A stretch of 64,000 nt of DNA, taken from NCBI RefSeq assembly GCF_014204755.1, contig NZ_JACHLZ010000001.1:1922001-1986000 (forward strand), read 5' to 3'. The notes under the pieces are model-generated. The model had not been told where the DNA came from, searched no databases, and worked only from the letters and a program-made list of their open reading frames with translations. Of the stretch, positions 15,952 through 25,963 are shown in pieces (positions within the stretch are counted from its first letter, which is position 1; each line of letters begins with the position of its first letter). Origin of the DNA: Brachybacterium aquaticum (GTDB lineage Bacteria > Actinomycetota > Actinomycetes > Actinomycetales > Dermabacteraceae). Position numbers and translations under genes: made by a program.

Positions 15952-16857
15952 CTACCCGCGCAGCCAGTCATCGATGAGGGCGCGGCCCATGGAGGCGGGG
16001 CCGGGCAGCTCGATCTCCTCGGCCTCGACGGCGGCGGTGAGCTCCTCGCGGGTGAACCAGCGGGCCTCGGCGATCTCCTCGTCCTGGAGGGTGAGCTCAC
16101 CCGCCTCCGGGGCCCAGGCGCGGTAGCCGAGCATGAGCGAGCGGGGGAAGGGCCAGGGCTGGCTGCCCATGTACTGCACCTCGGTCACGTGGACGCCCAC
16201 CTCCTCGGCGACCTCGCGCGCGACCGAGTTCTCGAGGCTCTCCCCCGGCTCCACGAACCCGGCCAGCACCGAGTGGAAGCGGCCGCGGAAGTGGGCGTTG
16301 CGCGCCAGGAGCAGGCGGTCCCGCCCATCGCGCACGGCCATGATCACGGCGGGGTCGGTGCGGGGGAACTGCTCGATGCCGTCCTCGCGGCAGCGCAGCA
16401 CCCAGCCGGCCATCTCGGGCTCGAGCACCCCGCCGCACAGGGGGCAGTGCTTCATGGAGCGGTGCCAGGCGCCCATGGCGACGGCGGCCGCGGCGATGTC
16501 GGCGTCCTTCTCGGCCAGCTGGTCGGCGACGCGCCGGAGGTCGCGGAGATCACGTCCGGGATCGTCGAGCTCGGGGCTCGGCTCGGGGATCTCCACGGCC
16601 AGCACCCGCACACCGTCGCGGCGGCCCAGCAGCACGAGCGGCTGGGTGCTGCCGCCGCGGGGGTCCTCGACCTCCAGCACGGCGTGCAGCGTGCCGTTCT
16701 CGTCCTCGGAGAGGGCGACGGCGCCGGCGCGGGTGACGAGATAGCGGGCGTCCTCCCCCGGGGCGAGGACGCCCTCGTCGCCGCGCAGCAGCGCGTCGCG
16801 GTCGGAGCCGGGAAGGGTCAGAGGGGTGCTGAGATGTGGTCCACGGAGCGTCGCCAT
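15952..16857 (-). CDS. nudC: NAD(+) diphosphatase NudC
   Basis: 301 residues, ATG 16855-16857. It hydrolyses NAD(H) to NMN(H) and AMP and, in characterised members, removes NAD caps from RNA. The Nudix box is GFVEPGESLENSVA then REVAEEVGV, and the NudC signature SQPWPFPRS follows. The zinc ribbon before it has CPLC and then RCREDG: three cysteines are present, but the fourth position is acidic (E/D), so metal binding may differ. It is divergent from the APH-like gene by 48 bp and lies next to uvrD2, as in mycobacteria. Confidence 0.94.
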   Translation of the reverse strand: MATLRGPHLSTPLTLPGSDRDALLRGDEGVLAPGEDARYLVTRAGAVALSEDENGTLHAVLEVEDPRGGSTQPLVLLGRRDGVRVLAVEIPEPSPELDDPGRDLRDLRRVADQLAEKDADIAAAAVAMGAWHRSMKHCPLCGGVLEPEMAGWVLRCREDGIEQFPRTDPAVIMAVRDGRDRLLLARNAHFRGRFHSVLAGFVEPGESLENSVAREVAEEVGVHVTEVQYMGSQPWPFPRSLMLGYRAWAPEAGELTLQDEEIAEARWFTREELTAAVEAEEIELPGPASMGRALIDDWLRG

Positions 16858-16893
16858 GCTCCGAGCCTAGCCGTCTGCGCGTCGCGGGCCGGG

Positions 16894-16899
16894 TACGGT
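16894..16899 (+). promoter_or_regulatory. -10 element giving a leaderless transcript
   Basis: TACGGT ends 6 bp before the GTG start at 16906, so the transcript would begin at or next to the start codon. There is no ribosome-binding site. Confidence 0.55.
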
Positions 16900-16905
16900 G
16901 GACGG

Positions 16906-17865
16906 GTGCATCGCAACTCCTATTCCCTGGCCGCCCTCGCTGCGGCCGCGGTCCCCGGACTGGTCCCGGTGAGGACCTCGACGATCGCCACCCCGGCCGA
17001 GGATCTCGACGTCGCCGGGGTCGTCGCGGAGGACGGGCGCCGCCTCATGGTCCTCTCCCCCTCGACGACCGCTTCCGGGGTCCGGCTCGAGCGCGACCTG
17101 CGGATCGCCGATGCGCTCACCGGCACCCCGCTGCGCACCGTGATCCCGCCGGTGCTGGGCTATGTGAAGCTGCCCGAGGGCGGTCGCTGCGCCGTCACCG
17201 AGGCCCCCGTCGGCCGTCCCCTGATGCTGGACGACCTGCAGGACAGCACCGAGGCCGCCCGTTCGCTGGGCCAGGTCCTCGCCCGCATCCACACCGTCCC
17301 CCGCTATGCCGCCGAGGCGGCCGGGGTCGAGTCCTACACCCCCGAGACGCTGCACGCCCGCCACCGCGCCCGCATCGACCGGGTCCACGCCGCTGGGCAC
17401 CTGCCGGCCGCCGTGGCGCAGCGCTGGGAGGGTCTGCTCTCCGATGCGGGGCTGTGGGACTTCGCCCCGCAGTTCGTGCACGGGGACCTGTCCGAGGAGT
17501 GCCTGTTCGTCTCCGGGCACCGCATCAGCGCGGTGCGCGACTGGTCCTCCTCGACCGTCGGCGATCCCGCCGCGGACCTGGCCTGGCTGGTCTCCTCGCT
17601 GGATCCCGAGCGGTTCGACGAGCTGTACGCCGCGTACCGCGAGGAGCTGCCCACCGACAGCCATCCGCGGCTGATGGAGCGCGCCCAGGCGCTCGGCGAG
17701 TTCGCGGTGGCCGAATGGCTCGAGCACGGCCTCGAGGTCGAGGACGAGGTCATCGTCGCCGACGCCCGCGGGATGATCGCGGACCTCGACGCGGACCTCG
17801 CCCAGCTCGCCCGGGATGAGGCCGAGCGCGCCTACGACGAGATGAGCGCGCGCGAGGACGGCTGA
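16906..17865 (+). CDS. aminoglycoside-phosphotransferase-fold (APH) protein
   Basis: 319 residues from GTG 16906, probably leaderless. The kinase-like fold is seen in the N-lobe (VLSPSTTASGVRLERDLRI) and the catalytic loop FVHGDLSEECLF. In APH enzymes this loop is HGDxxxxN; here the metal-binding Asn is Cys. The DFG-equivalent is AVRDWSSSTVGDPAADLAWL with the Asp retained. The family covers antibiotic and small-molecule kinases. The Asn-to-Cys change makes ordinary kinase activity uncertain. It sits between nudC and adnB, matching the conserved neighbourhood. Confidence 0.8.
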   Translation: MHRNSYSLAALAAAAVPGLVPVRTSTIATPAEDLDVAGVVAEDGRRLMVLSPSTTASGVRLERDLRIADALTGTPLRTVIPPVLGYVKLPEGGRCAVTEAPVGRPLMLDDLQDSTEAARSLGQVLARIHTVPRYAAEAAGVESYTPETLHARHRARIDRVHAAGHLPAAVAQRWEGLLSDAGLWDFAPQFVHGDLSEECLFVSGHRISAVRDWSSSTVGDPAADLAWLVSSLDPERFDELYAAYREELPTDSHPRLMERAQALGEFAVAEWLEHGLEVEDEVIVADARGMIADLDADLAQLARDEAERAYDEMSAREDG

Positions 17866-17924
17866 GTCCTCCGCTCCGTCCCGCACTGCTTCCCGCACCA
17901 CCTCCCGCACGGCCCGGCGGGGGC

Positions 17925-20900
17925 TCACTCCTGCCCGGACAGCATCGCCGCGATCCGCTCGCGGGAGGGGTGGCGGCGCACCTCGTGGGTGATCCCGTCG
18001 GCCACGAAGTGGAAGGCGGTGCGGATCCGCGACAGCGGCAGACCGGTCCGCTCGTGCCAGGCCAGGCGGTACAGCGACAGCTGCAGGGACCGCTCGCGCA
18101 GCTGCGCGGGGCGGGGCATGTGCCCAGTCTTCCAGTCCACGATCAGCACGCCCTCGCTGCCGTCGCTCCCCTCGGGGTCGGCGAAGACCGCGTCGATGAT
18201 GCCGCGCACGGCGATCTCCCCGATGCGGGTGGTGACCGGCTGCTCGACGGCCAGCGGTGAGCGGTGGGCCCATTCGGAGGCGTCGAAGGCCTCGCGCAGG
18301 GCGCGGGCGTCGACGAGCGGACCCTGCTCGGCCTCGTCCTCGAGCACGGCGAGGTCCTCGAGGTCCAGCAGGCTCGCGGAGCCGTAGCGGGTCTCGAGCC
18401 AGGCGTGGAAGGCGGTGCCGCGTGCCGCGGCCGGGGAGGGGCGGCGCGGCAGGGGGCGCAGCAGGTCGATCGCGGCGGCGCGCGGGTCTTTCGCCTGCTG
18501 CACCACCTGGGAGGCGGACAGCCGCGGCGGGGAGTGGACGACCGGCGCGGCGGCACGCTGCTCGAGGTCGACGATCGCGCGGCGTACCAGCTCGGCCAGC
18601 TGCGGATCGGCGAGCGCGGGCACGGCCGACCGGCCCCCGCGGTGCTCGGCGGGGCTGTCCTCGGGCGCCGCAGCGACCTCCGCCAACGCAGCGATCTCCG
18701 CCGACGCAGCGGCCTCCGCCGCCGCCTCGGCGAGCAGGGCCGCGGCGCGGTCGCGCTCGTGCTCGGCCGGGCCGGGGGCCGGGGGCCAGGCGGCGGTGGG
18801 CCGCTCGGACTCCAGCGGGTTCTGCTCGGGCACCTCCTGGGCGGTGCGGAAGGCGTCCGGGACCAGCGGCGCGGCCTCGGTGAGGTAGCGGGAGCGGGGC
18901 CGGGCGGAGGCGAGGCCCTCCCGCCAGGCGGCGGAGGTGAGCAGCAGGCGCCGGCGGGCGCGGGTGACCGCCACGTACATCAGCCGCCTGTCCTCGCGCA
19001 GCGACTCCTCCCCCTGGGCGAAGCGGTAGTCCTCGATGAGCGCCTCGGCGTCGACCTGGGTGTCGGCCTCCGCCCAGGCGAGCTCGGGCAGGGTGTCCGC
19101 ATCGCCGCGCAGGGCGGTGGGGACGGAGGCGGAGGCCAGCTTCCCGAGCCATCCGTCGGCCGGGACCCGCACCCGTCCGGTCTCGTCGGTCCTCGCGCGG
19201 CGCAGGTCGTAGGAGGGGACGGTGCCCTCGGTGAGGCCGGCGACGGCGACGAGGTCCCACTCAAGGCCCTTGGCCGAGTGCATGGTCACGATCGTGACGG
19301 CGGCGGGGTCGTGGGCGGTCTCGGGGGCGGCGGTGACGGCGAGGCCGGCCTCCTCGTCCTCGCTGATCTCGAGCAGGTCGAGGTAGGCGCCGAGGCCGCC
19401 GCGGCGGGCGGTGCGCTCGAACGCGGCGGCGTGGTCGCGGAAGGCCTCGAGGTCGGCGAGGGCGCGGGAGCCGGGGTCGGTCTCCAGCAGGGCGAGGTCC
19501 ACCTCAAGCAGGCGGGTAGCGGCGGTGACGAGGTCCGGCAGGGGCAGGGGCAGCAGGCGCCGCATCTCGCGCAGCATGCCCTGGATCTGGGTGAGCCGGG
19601 CGCGGCCCTCGGCGGTCAGGGCCCGGCCGGTGGGGTCGGTCCAGTCCTCGGGCGGTAGGTCGTCGACGGCGTCGACGAGGGAGATGGCCTCGGCCTCGTC
19701 CTCCTCGCCGGGGCGGCCGCGCTCCCCGCGGCGGCGCGAGCCCATCCGGTCCCGCCACTTCCCGAGCACGGCGAGGTCCCGGGCGCCGAGCCGGAGCCGG
19801 GACCCGGTGAGCAGGCGCATGAGGGCGTCGCCGCGGCCGGGGTCGTGGGCGGCGGCGAGCAGGGCGCGCACGTCGGCGACCTCGGGGCGGTGCAGCAGCC
19901 CGCCGAGGCCCACCACCTCGGCGACGAGGCCCCGCTCCTCGAGCCCGGCGACCAGTGCGGGGATCTGGCGGCGGGCGCGCACGAGCACCGCGGCGGAGGC
20001 GGGCGGGGCGCCGGGTTCGTCCTCGGCGCGGCGGGTGAGGACCCAGTCGGCGATGGCGCGCGCCTCGGCGCGCTCGTCGGCCGCCTCGAGGATCTCGGCG
20101 GCGCCCTCCCCCGCCCCGGGCCGGGGGTGCAGCTCGGGGATCTCGATGCCGGCGTCGGCCTCGCGCAGCGGGGCGGCGAGCCGGTTGGCGACGGCGAGGA
20201 CGGCCTCGTCGTTGCGCCAGGAGGTCGACAGGGTGCGCTGGAGGACGGGCTGCGTGTCGGTCGCGAAGGCGCGGGCGAAGCCTGCGAGCGAGGCGGCCGA
20301 CGCGCCGCGCCAGCCGTAGATCGCCTGCTGCGGGTCGCCGACGGCGCAGGCGGCGTGGCCGGGACCGAACAGGTCGGTGAGCATGCGCAGCTGGGCGACG
20401 GAGGTGTCCTGGAACTCGTCCAGCAGCACCACGCGGTGCATGCGGCGGGCGAGGGCGCCGGCGGCGGGGACCTCGCGGGCCACGCGGGCGGCGAGGGAGA
20501 CCTGGTCGGCGAAGTCGAGGGAGGAGGTGGAGGTGCGGATCTCGGCGAAGCGCTCGAGCAGCGGGATGAGCGCGAGGCGCGCATCGAGGGCGGTGAGGAC
20601 CTTGGCGACCTCCTTGGGGGTGGTGCGGCGCCGGCCCTCGACCTGCAGGGGGATCTGGGAGAGGTGGGTGCGGATCTCGCGCAGGTGCTCCTCGAGCTGG
20701 GCGGGGGTGACGAGGTGGTCGGCGAGCGAGCTGGTCAGCGACAGCAGCGCGGCGGTGAGGGTCGCCGGGGACGCCTCGAGGTCCAGGGAGTCGTCCCAGC
20801 CCTCGACGATCTCGTGGGCGAGCTGCCAGGAGGCGGAGGTGGACATCATGGTCAGCTCGGGGTCGATGCCGACGGCGAGGGCGTGCTCGCGCACGAGGTC

Positions 20901-21317
20901 CAGGGCGAAGCCGTTGTAGGTGTGGACCACGGGGCGCTGGCCGACCAGCTCGTCGCCGCCGCGCTCGAGGCCGGGCGGGAGGTCCAGTCCCTCGGTGCGC
21001 AGCGCGGCGGCGAGGGCCGCCAGCCGCTTCTGGATCCGCTCGCCGAGCTCGTGGGCGGCCTTGCGGGTGAAGGTCAGGCCCAGCACCTGGCGCGGTTCGA
21101 CGATGCCGTTGGCGATCAGCCACACCACGCGGGAGGCCATGGTCTCGGTCTTGCCGGAGCCGGCACCGGCGACGACGAGCATCGGCACCAGCGGCGCCTC
21201 GATGACGGCGGTCTGCTCGGCGGTGGGCGGGGGCTGCTCGAGCAGGGCGCCGAGCTCCGCGGCCGTGTGGCGGGGCGCCGTATGGCGGGGTTCCGTGGGG
21301 CGGGGCGGGGTGGTCAC
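17925..21317 (-). CDS. adnB: AdnB subunit: UvrD-like motor with C-terminal RecB-type nuclease
   Basis: 1130 residues from GTG 21315-21317; this start overlaps the adnA stop (GTGA). AdnAB resects double-strand breaks in actinobacteria in place of RecBCD. The motor is intact: Walker A AGAGSGKT, VVLLDEFQDTS, GDPQQAIYGWRGA, TMHSAKGLEWD and VAVTRARRR. An Ala-rich linker (~840-900) leads to a RecB-family nuclease with GTAFHAWLE, IIDAVF and VLIVDWKTGH (the DxK pair) and a final QLSLYRLAW. It is the lead motor of the complex in mycobacteria. Confidence 0.93.
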   Translation of the reverse strand: MTTPPRPTEPRHTAPRHTAAELGALLEQPPPTAEQTAVIEAPLVPMLVVAGAGSGKTETMASRVVWLIANGIVEPRQVLGLTFTRKAAHELGERIQKRLAALAAALRTEGLDLPPGLERGGDELVGQRPVVHTYNGFALDLVREHALAVGIDPELTMMSTSASWQLAHEIVEGWDDSLDLEASPATLTAALLSLTSSLADHLVTPAQLEEHLREIRTHLSQIPLQVEGRRRTTPKEVAKVLTALDARLALIPLLERFAEIRTSTSSLDFADQVSLAARVAREVPAAGALARRMHRVVLLDEFQDTSVAQLRMLTDLFGPGHAACAVGDPQQAIYGWRGASAASLAGFARAFATDTQPVLQRTLSTSWRNDEAVLAVANRLAAPLREADAGIEIPELHPRPGAGEGAAEILEAADERAEARAIADWVLTRRAEDEPGAPPASAAVLVRARRQIPALVAGLEERGLVAEVVGLGGLLHRPEVADVRALLAAAHDPGRGDALMRLLTGSRLRLGARDLAVLGKWRDRMGSRRRGERGRPGEEDEAEAISLVDAVDDLPPEDWTDPTGRALTAEGRARLTQIQGMLREMRRLLPLPLPDLVTAATRLLEVDLALLETDPGSRALADLEAFRDHAAAFERTARRGGLGAYLDLLEISEDEEAGLAVTAAPETAHDPAAVTIVTMHSAKGLEWDLVAVAGLTEGTVPSYDLRRARTDETGRVRVPADGWLGKLASASVPTALRGDADTLPELAWAEADTQVDAEALIEDYRFAQGEESLREDRRLMYVAVTRARRRLLLTSAAWREGLASARPRSRYLTEAAPLVPDAFRTAQEVPEQNPLESERPTAAWPPAPGPAEHERDRAAALLAEAAAEAAASAEIAALAEVAAAPEDSPAEHRGGRSAVPALADPQLAELVRRAIVDLEQRAAAPVVHSPPRLSASQVVQQAKDPRAAAIDLLRPLPRRPSPAAARGTAFHAWLETRYGSASLLDLEDLAVLEDEAEQGPLVDARALREAFDASEWAHRSPLAVEQPVTTRIGEIAVRGIIDAVFADPEGSDGSEGVLIVDWKTGHMPRPAQLRERSLQLSLYRLAWHERTGLPLSRIRTAFHFVADGITHEVRRHPSRERIAAMLSGQE

Positions 21318-24300
21318 AGCTGGTCCCCCTCGGGCTGGAGCGGGCAGCTGGCGCGCACGGCGCAGTGGTCGCAGTGGGCGTTGCGCCGGGCGGTGACCTG
21401 GGCGCCGGAGACATCGCGGGAGACCGCCTCGACGAGGTCGTCGAACCATGCGGGGTCATCGGCGCGGGTGAGCGCGCCCTGGGTGCGCACGGCGGCCTTC
21501 TTCCCGCCGGTGCCGACGTAGACGAGCTGGGCGCCGTTCAGCCGCTCGGGGGCGTCCTCGCCGAGCTGCTCGGCGAGCGCGCCCTCGCGCACGGCGGCCT
21601 GGTAGGCGGCCAGCTGCAGGTCCTCCTCGGCCTTCGCGGCGGACTTGGCGGTGCGTCCGGACTTGAGGTCCACGACCCGCAGTCCGGTCGCGTCCCCCTC
21701 GATCCGGTCGATGCTGCCGCGCAGGCGGACGCGGCCGAGGTCGACCTCGAAGGGCGCCTCGAGCGCGAGCGGCTCCCCCGCGGCGCCGGCGAGGTGCTCG
21801 GCGAGCAGGCGGGCGGAGTCCTCGGCGCGGCGCACGCGGCGCCTGCCGGACCAGGTGTCGGTGCCGGGCATGCCGCGCAGCAGGGTGTGCAGCGCGCCGA
21901 GGAGGTCGCCCTCCCCGCACGGATGGGTCTGGGCGAGCAGGTGCAGCGCGGTGCCCAGCAGCTGGGCGGGTCCACCGGCGCGGGTGCCGCCGGCGCGCTC
22001 CATGAGCCAGGACTGGGGGCAGTCCACGGCGCGCTCGAGGGCCGACGGGGACAGGATGATGGTCTCGCCCTGGTCGTGCAGGGGCGCGGTGGAGCTGGGC
22101 GCCTGGTGGTACCAGCGGGCGGGGTCGGTGCCGGGGGCGCCGGCGCGGCCGAGGGCGTCGAGCGCGAGCGCGGCGTCGCGGGCACGGTCCGGGTCGGGGT
22201 CGCGCAGGCGGCGGCGCAGGGCGGCGACGAGGCGGCGCGCGTCGGGGGCGGGGCCGGGGTCGAGGCGCAGCGTCTCGGCGTCCACCCACGAGGCGGGGTC
22301 GCGGCGGGCCTGCTCCTCGAGCACCTCGAACAGGGCGGAGGGCTCGGACTGCTCGTCCTCCACGGCGGTGACGAGCACGCGGGTGCGGGCGCGGGCGAGG
22401 GCGCTGACGGCCAGACGCAGCTCGTCGGCGAGGACCTGATCGCGCTGAAGGGCGCGCAGCTCCTCGGGGCCGACGGCGGGATCCGCGGGATCGGGGCCGG
22501 AGATGTCGGGCCGGGCGCCGCGCAGTCCGGTGAGCAGGGAGAGGTCGGCGGCGCCGAAGAGGGTCGAGCGCAGGCGCAGGTCGGGCCATGCCCCTTCCTG
22601 TACGCGGGCGAGCACGACGGTGTCGCGGTGCTCTCCGGCGAGCTGGGCCGGGGTGAGCACGGCGAGGCGGCCGCGGGCCCCGGCGGCCGGGGCGAGGGTG
22701 TCCTCGACGACGGCCTGGCCGCGGATCTGCTCGACGAGGTCCAGGGCGCCCGCCCCGGGGCGGCGCTCGGTGAGGCGCTCGGCGGCGGCGAACAGCTCCA
22801 GCAGCGCGTCCAGGCGCGACGCGGCGAGCCGCGCGCGGGCCCCGTCGGCGTCCCCGGCGTCGCCGAGGGCGGCGCGCCGCCAGCCCCCGGCGAGGCCGGA
22901 GGCGTCCCAGGCCTGCCACAGCACCTGCTCGGCGTCCTGGTCGCGGTGCGCGCGCACGGCGGCGATCATCGCCCGCACGCGGTGCACGGGCGCGGCGGCG
23001 CGGTCGCGCGCCTCGGGATCGGGCAGGCCGGGGACGTCCGGCTCGACGAGGGCGCGGGCCAGCAGCTCGGCGCTCGAGACCGGCGGTGCGGGATCCGCGG
23101 CCAGCGCGGGGTCCTCGGCCGACGGGGCCTCCGCCGGCGGGGTCGGCTCGGGGTCCTCGGCCGACGGGTTCGCCGCGGCCGACGGGGCCTCTCCGGCTGA
23201 CGGGGCCTCGTCGACGGCGGGTGGGTTCTCGGCGCGGCGGTGGGCGGCGAGCAGAAGACGGCGGATGCGGCGCAGGCGCAGGTCGTCGGCGTCGCCGAAG
23301 GGGCCGCGCAGCAGCTCGGAGGCCGTGAGGGGGTCCAGCGCCGTGCCGTCGGGCGCGAGGCCGATCTCGAGGATGCGCAGGAGATCGGCGACGGCGGGAA
23401 CGTCCCGCAGCGGCTGGGGGCGGCGCGGGATCCGCACGGGCAGGCCGGTGCGGGCGAGGAGGTCGGCCACGTCGGCGACCGCCGCGCCGGAGCGGCACAC
23501 CACGGCCATGTCGTCGTAGTCGACGCCCTCGCGGTGGTGGAGGTCCCGCAGGGCCGAGCCGATCAGCCGCGCCTCGTCCAGCGGGTCCCCGGCGCGCAGG
23601 GCGACGAGCCCCGCGGCGCGGGAGGCGGTGGCGGCGTCGCAGGGGGCGATGCCGGCGGGGGACCCGTCGGAGTGGGCCGCGCCGGTGGGCTCCCCCGCCG
23701 CGACCGCGGCGTCCGCGACCGCGCGCATGACCACGCGCGGGCGCCGGGAGGCGGCCGGGGCACCCGCGAGCGGGAGGCGGCCGCGCAGCGCGTCGACGAG
23801 CGCCGTGATCTCGGCGCGGCGGCCGGGGGCGCCGGTGAGGGTGACCTCGGCGGCGGGGCGGGGCAGGCGGGTGCGCAGCCGGTCCGCGGCATCGGGCAGG
23901 GCGCCGCGGAAGGTGTCCACCGCCTCGTCGGGGCTGGCGAGCACGAGCACCCGCGCGCCGCCGGCGGCGAGCGCCGCGACGAGGGCGAGGCCGGAGACGG
24001 TGAGGTCCTGGGCGTCGTCGACGATCACGGCACGGGCCGGCGCGGGGGTGCCGGGGCGCAGCAGCAGCGTCGCGGCGCGGCGCACTAGCGCACCGGAGTC
24101 CAGGCGCGGACCGGCGTCCAGCGCGGCGGAGGCCTCCAGGTCCAGCACGCCGAGGTAGTCGCGCAGCAGCGCCGCGGCATCGCGCCAGGCGGGGCGGGTG
24201 TGCTCGAGGCCGAGGGCGGCGAGCTCCGCAGGGGTGAGGCCGAGCTCCCCGGCACGGGTGATCAGGTCGCGCAGCTCGGTGCGGAAGCCGGGCAGGGTGC

Positions 24301-24775
24301 GGGCTCCGGGATCGACGTCCAGGTGCCAGGTGTCGCGCTCGGCGATCAGCTCGGCCAGCAGTGCGTCCTGCTCGGCGCCGGTGACCAGGGTCGGCTCGCC
24401 GAGGCCGCGACGCAGCGCGTCGGCCCGCGCGATCGCGTGGGCGAGGGCGGGCGGGGTCATGGCCCGCACCCCGGCCGCGCCGTGGACCGCCATCGCATCG
24501 CGCAGCCGACCGGCGGCGACGCGCCGCGGCGCCAGCAGGAGGGTCTCCTCCGCGCCGAGCGCACGGGCGGCCCCGTCTGCCGCGACGAGCGCGAGGGCGG
24601 TCCGGCCGCTGCCCGGCCCGCCGTGGACGAGCACGTCGGACCCGGCGAGGAAGCGCTCCAGCGCCTCGCGCTGGGGGGCGTCCAGCGCATCCGCGGCATG
24701 CAGGGCCGGCAGCGCGGCGAGGTCGGGTCCGAGCAGTCGGATGCCCTCCTCGAACGGTGTGCCGGTGCGTCGCAT
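21314..24775 (-). CDS. adnA: AdnA subunit: helicase-like motor with Fe-S RecB-type nuclease
   Basis: 1153 residues. ATG 24773-24775 (MRRTGTPFEEG) with GGGGG just upstream is preferred over the GTG six codons earlier. The motor is weaker than in AdnB: Walker A GGPGSGRT and Walker B VIVDDAQDLT (DDAQ, not DEAQ). A low-complexity insert of PSAEDP-type repeats spans ~560-610. The nuclease has LGTALHLLAQ, GSIDRIE, LRVVDLKSGR and the four cysteines DCPQSW ... CDHCAVRASC that bind a 4Fe-4S cluster in AddB/AdnA proteins. It overlaps adnB by 4 bp and is the first gene of the pair. Confidence 0.92.
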   Translation of the reverse strand: MRRTGTPFEEGIRLLGPDLAALPALHAADALDAPQREALERFLAGSDVLVHGGPGSGRTALALVAADGAARALGAEETLLLAPRRVAAGRLRDAMAVHGAAGVRAMTPPALAHAIARADALRRGLGEPTLVTGAEQDALLAELIAERDTWHLDVDPGARTLPGFRTELRDLITRAGELGLTPAELAALGLEHTRPAWRDAAALLRDYLGVLDLEASAALDAGPRLDSGALVRRAATLLLRPGTPAPARAVIVDDAQDLTVSGLALVAALAAGGARVLVLASPDEAVDTFRGALPDAADRLRTRLPRPAAEVTLTGAPGRRAEITALVDALRGRLPLAGAPAASRRPRVVMRAVADAAVAAGEPTGAAHSDGSPAGIAPCDAATASRAAGLVALRAGDPLDEARLIGSALRDLHHREGVDYDDMAVVCRSGAAVADVADLLARTGLPVRIPRRPQPLRDVPAVADLLRILEIGLAPDGTALDPLTASELLRGPFGDADDLRLRRIRRLLLAAHRRAENPPAVDEAPSAGEAPSAAANPSAEDPEPTPPAEAPSAEDPALAADPAPPVSSAELLARALVEPDVPGLPDPEARDRAAAPVHRVRAMIAAVRAHRDQDAEQVLWQAWDASGLAGGWRRAALGDAGDADGARARLAASRLDALLELFAAAERLTERRPGAGALDLVEQIRGQAVVEDTLAPAAGARGRLAVLTPAQLAGEHRDTVVLARVQEGAWPDLRLRSTLFGAADLSLLTGLRGARPDISGPDPADPAVGPEELRALQRDQVLADELRLAVSALARARTRVLVTAVEDEQSEPSALFEVLEEQARRDPASWVDAETLRLDPGPAPDARRLVAALRRRLRDPDPDRARDAALALDALGRAGAPGTDPARWYHQAPSSTAPLHDQGETIILSPSALERAVDCPQSWLMERAGGTRAGGPAQLLGTALHLLAQTHPCGEGDLLGALHTLLRGMPGTDTWSGRRRVRRAEDSARLLAEHLAGAAGEPLALEAPFEVDLGRVRLRGSIDRIEGDATGLRVVDLKSGRTAKSAAKAEEDLQLAAYQAAVREGALAEQLGEDAPERLNGAQLVYVGTGGKKAAVRTQGALTRADDPAWFDDLVEAVSRDVSGAQVTARRNAHCDHCAVRASCPLQPEGDQL

Positions 24776-24890
24776 ACCCCCATTCCACCGCACCGGGCCG
24801 ACAGGTGAGGGGGTCCGTCGCGCACCCGCACGGCGGTAGAGTGTCCTGGATCACGAAAGTCCTGCACACCCCGCATCGGAGGCTGATCCC

Positions 24891-25592
24891 ATGACCGCTC
24901 CCGCCACCGGCAGGATGCCCCGAGAGCAGCGCCGCTCGCAGCTGCTGCGCCTGGCCACCCGGGTGTTCACCGAGAAGGGCTACCAGGCCACGTCGATGGA
25001 TGACATCGCCACCGCCGCCGGGGTCACCAAGCCCGTGCTCTACCAGCACTTCCGCTCCAAGGAGACGCTCTACGTGGAGGTGCTGGACGTGATCGGTGAG
25101 TCGATGCTCACCGAGGTCCGCGCGATCACCTTCCAGGCCGGGGACACCACCGGCAGGGTCCGCGACGCGCTGCACCGCTTCTACGAGTTCGTGGCGCTGG
25201 AGAACTCGCTGCGGCTGTTCACCGGGCACGAGGTCATCTCCGACGCGGTCCAGGAGCGGGTCGAGCAGGTGCTGGACGCGCTGTCGATCGAGCTGGCGGG
25301 GGTGCTGACCTCCTACCGCCGGCTGAGCACCGTCCAGGCGCGCACGCTCGGCCGCGGCCTGATCGCCGTCGCCCAGACGACCGCGCAGATCCTGCACGAT
25401 GCCGAGGGGGACGAGATGCGCGAGGAGATCCTCTCGGCGATGACCACCACCGTGGTGCACGGCCTGAGCGGCTTCGACCTGATCCCCGCCGAGGGCAGCC
25501 CTGCCGCGCAGCCGCCCGGCGAGGACGCCGAAGAGCGGTCGGCCGCGGAGCCGTCGGACGCGGAGGCCGCGGAGCCGTCGGACGCCCGCTGA
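24891..25592 (+). CDS. TetR-family transcriptional regulator
   Basis: 233 residues, ATG 24891 with GGAGG 8 bases upstream; TAGAGT at ~24836 fits a -10. The HTH is LATRVFTEKGYQATSMDDIA followed by AGVTKPVLYQHFRSKETLY, the canonical TetR recognition helix. The ligand domain is unremarkable and the C-terminus is a Glu/Ala/Pro tail with repeated AAEPSDA. It corresponds in position to Rv3208, upstream of a DUF3107 gene, and probably controls its neighbours. The ligand is unknown. Confidence 0.9.
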   Translation: MTAPATGRMPREQRRSQLLRLATRVFTEKGYQATSMDDIATAAGVTKPVLYQHFRSKETLYVEVLDVIGESMLTEVRAITFQAGDTTGRVRDALHRFYEFVALENSLRLFTGHEVISDAVQERVEQVLDALSIELAGVLTSYRRLSTVQARTLGRGLIAVAQTTAQILHDAEGDEMREEILSAMTTTVVHGLSGFDLIPAEGSPAAQPPGEDAEERSAAEPSDAEAAEPSDAR

Positions 25593-25737
25593 GTCGGCGC
25601 GGAACCGCGCACGACCCCGCGCACCCCGTGTCGTTCCGCCTGCGGCGTACGCCGCCGCGAGGCCCGCGGCCGCGCCGTAGACTCGAGCGCGAACTGCAAC
25701 ATCGTCCCCGCCCCTGGGGCGGAGGGAAGGTCAGGCC

Positions 25738-25959
25738 ATGGAGATCCGCATCGGCATCCAGCACTCCCCGCGCGAGCTCGTGATCGAGTCCGACGAGAAG
25801 GCGGAGGCGGTGCTCGAGCGGCTCAGCGCCGCGGTCACCGAGGGCACCCCCGTCACCCTGGTGGACGACAAGGGCAAGTCCGTGCTGATCCCCGGGGCGA
25901 AGGTCGCCTACGCGGAGGTCTCCACCGAGGAGCCCCGCCGCGTCGGCTTCCTCGGCTGA
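25738..25959 (+). CDS. DUF3107 family small protein (TB9.4-like)
   Basis: 73 residues; GGAAGG precedes ATG 25738, and TAGACT at ~25678 is a probable -10. It begins MEIRIGIQHSPRELVIES and ends RRVGFLG, the DUF3107 pattern of a small alpha/beta protein conserved in actinobacteria next to this tetR. No catalytic residues are apparent. The next gene starts 4 bp after its stop. Confidence 0.88.
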   Translation: MEIRIGIQHSPRELVIESDEKAEAVLERLSAAVTEGTPVTLVDDKGKSVLIPGAKVAYAEVSTEEPRRVGFLG

Positions 25960-25963
25960 GTCC

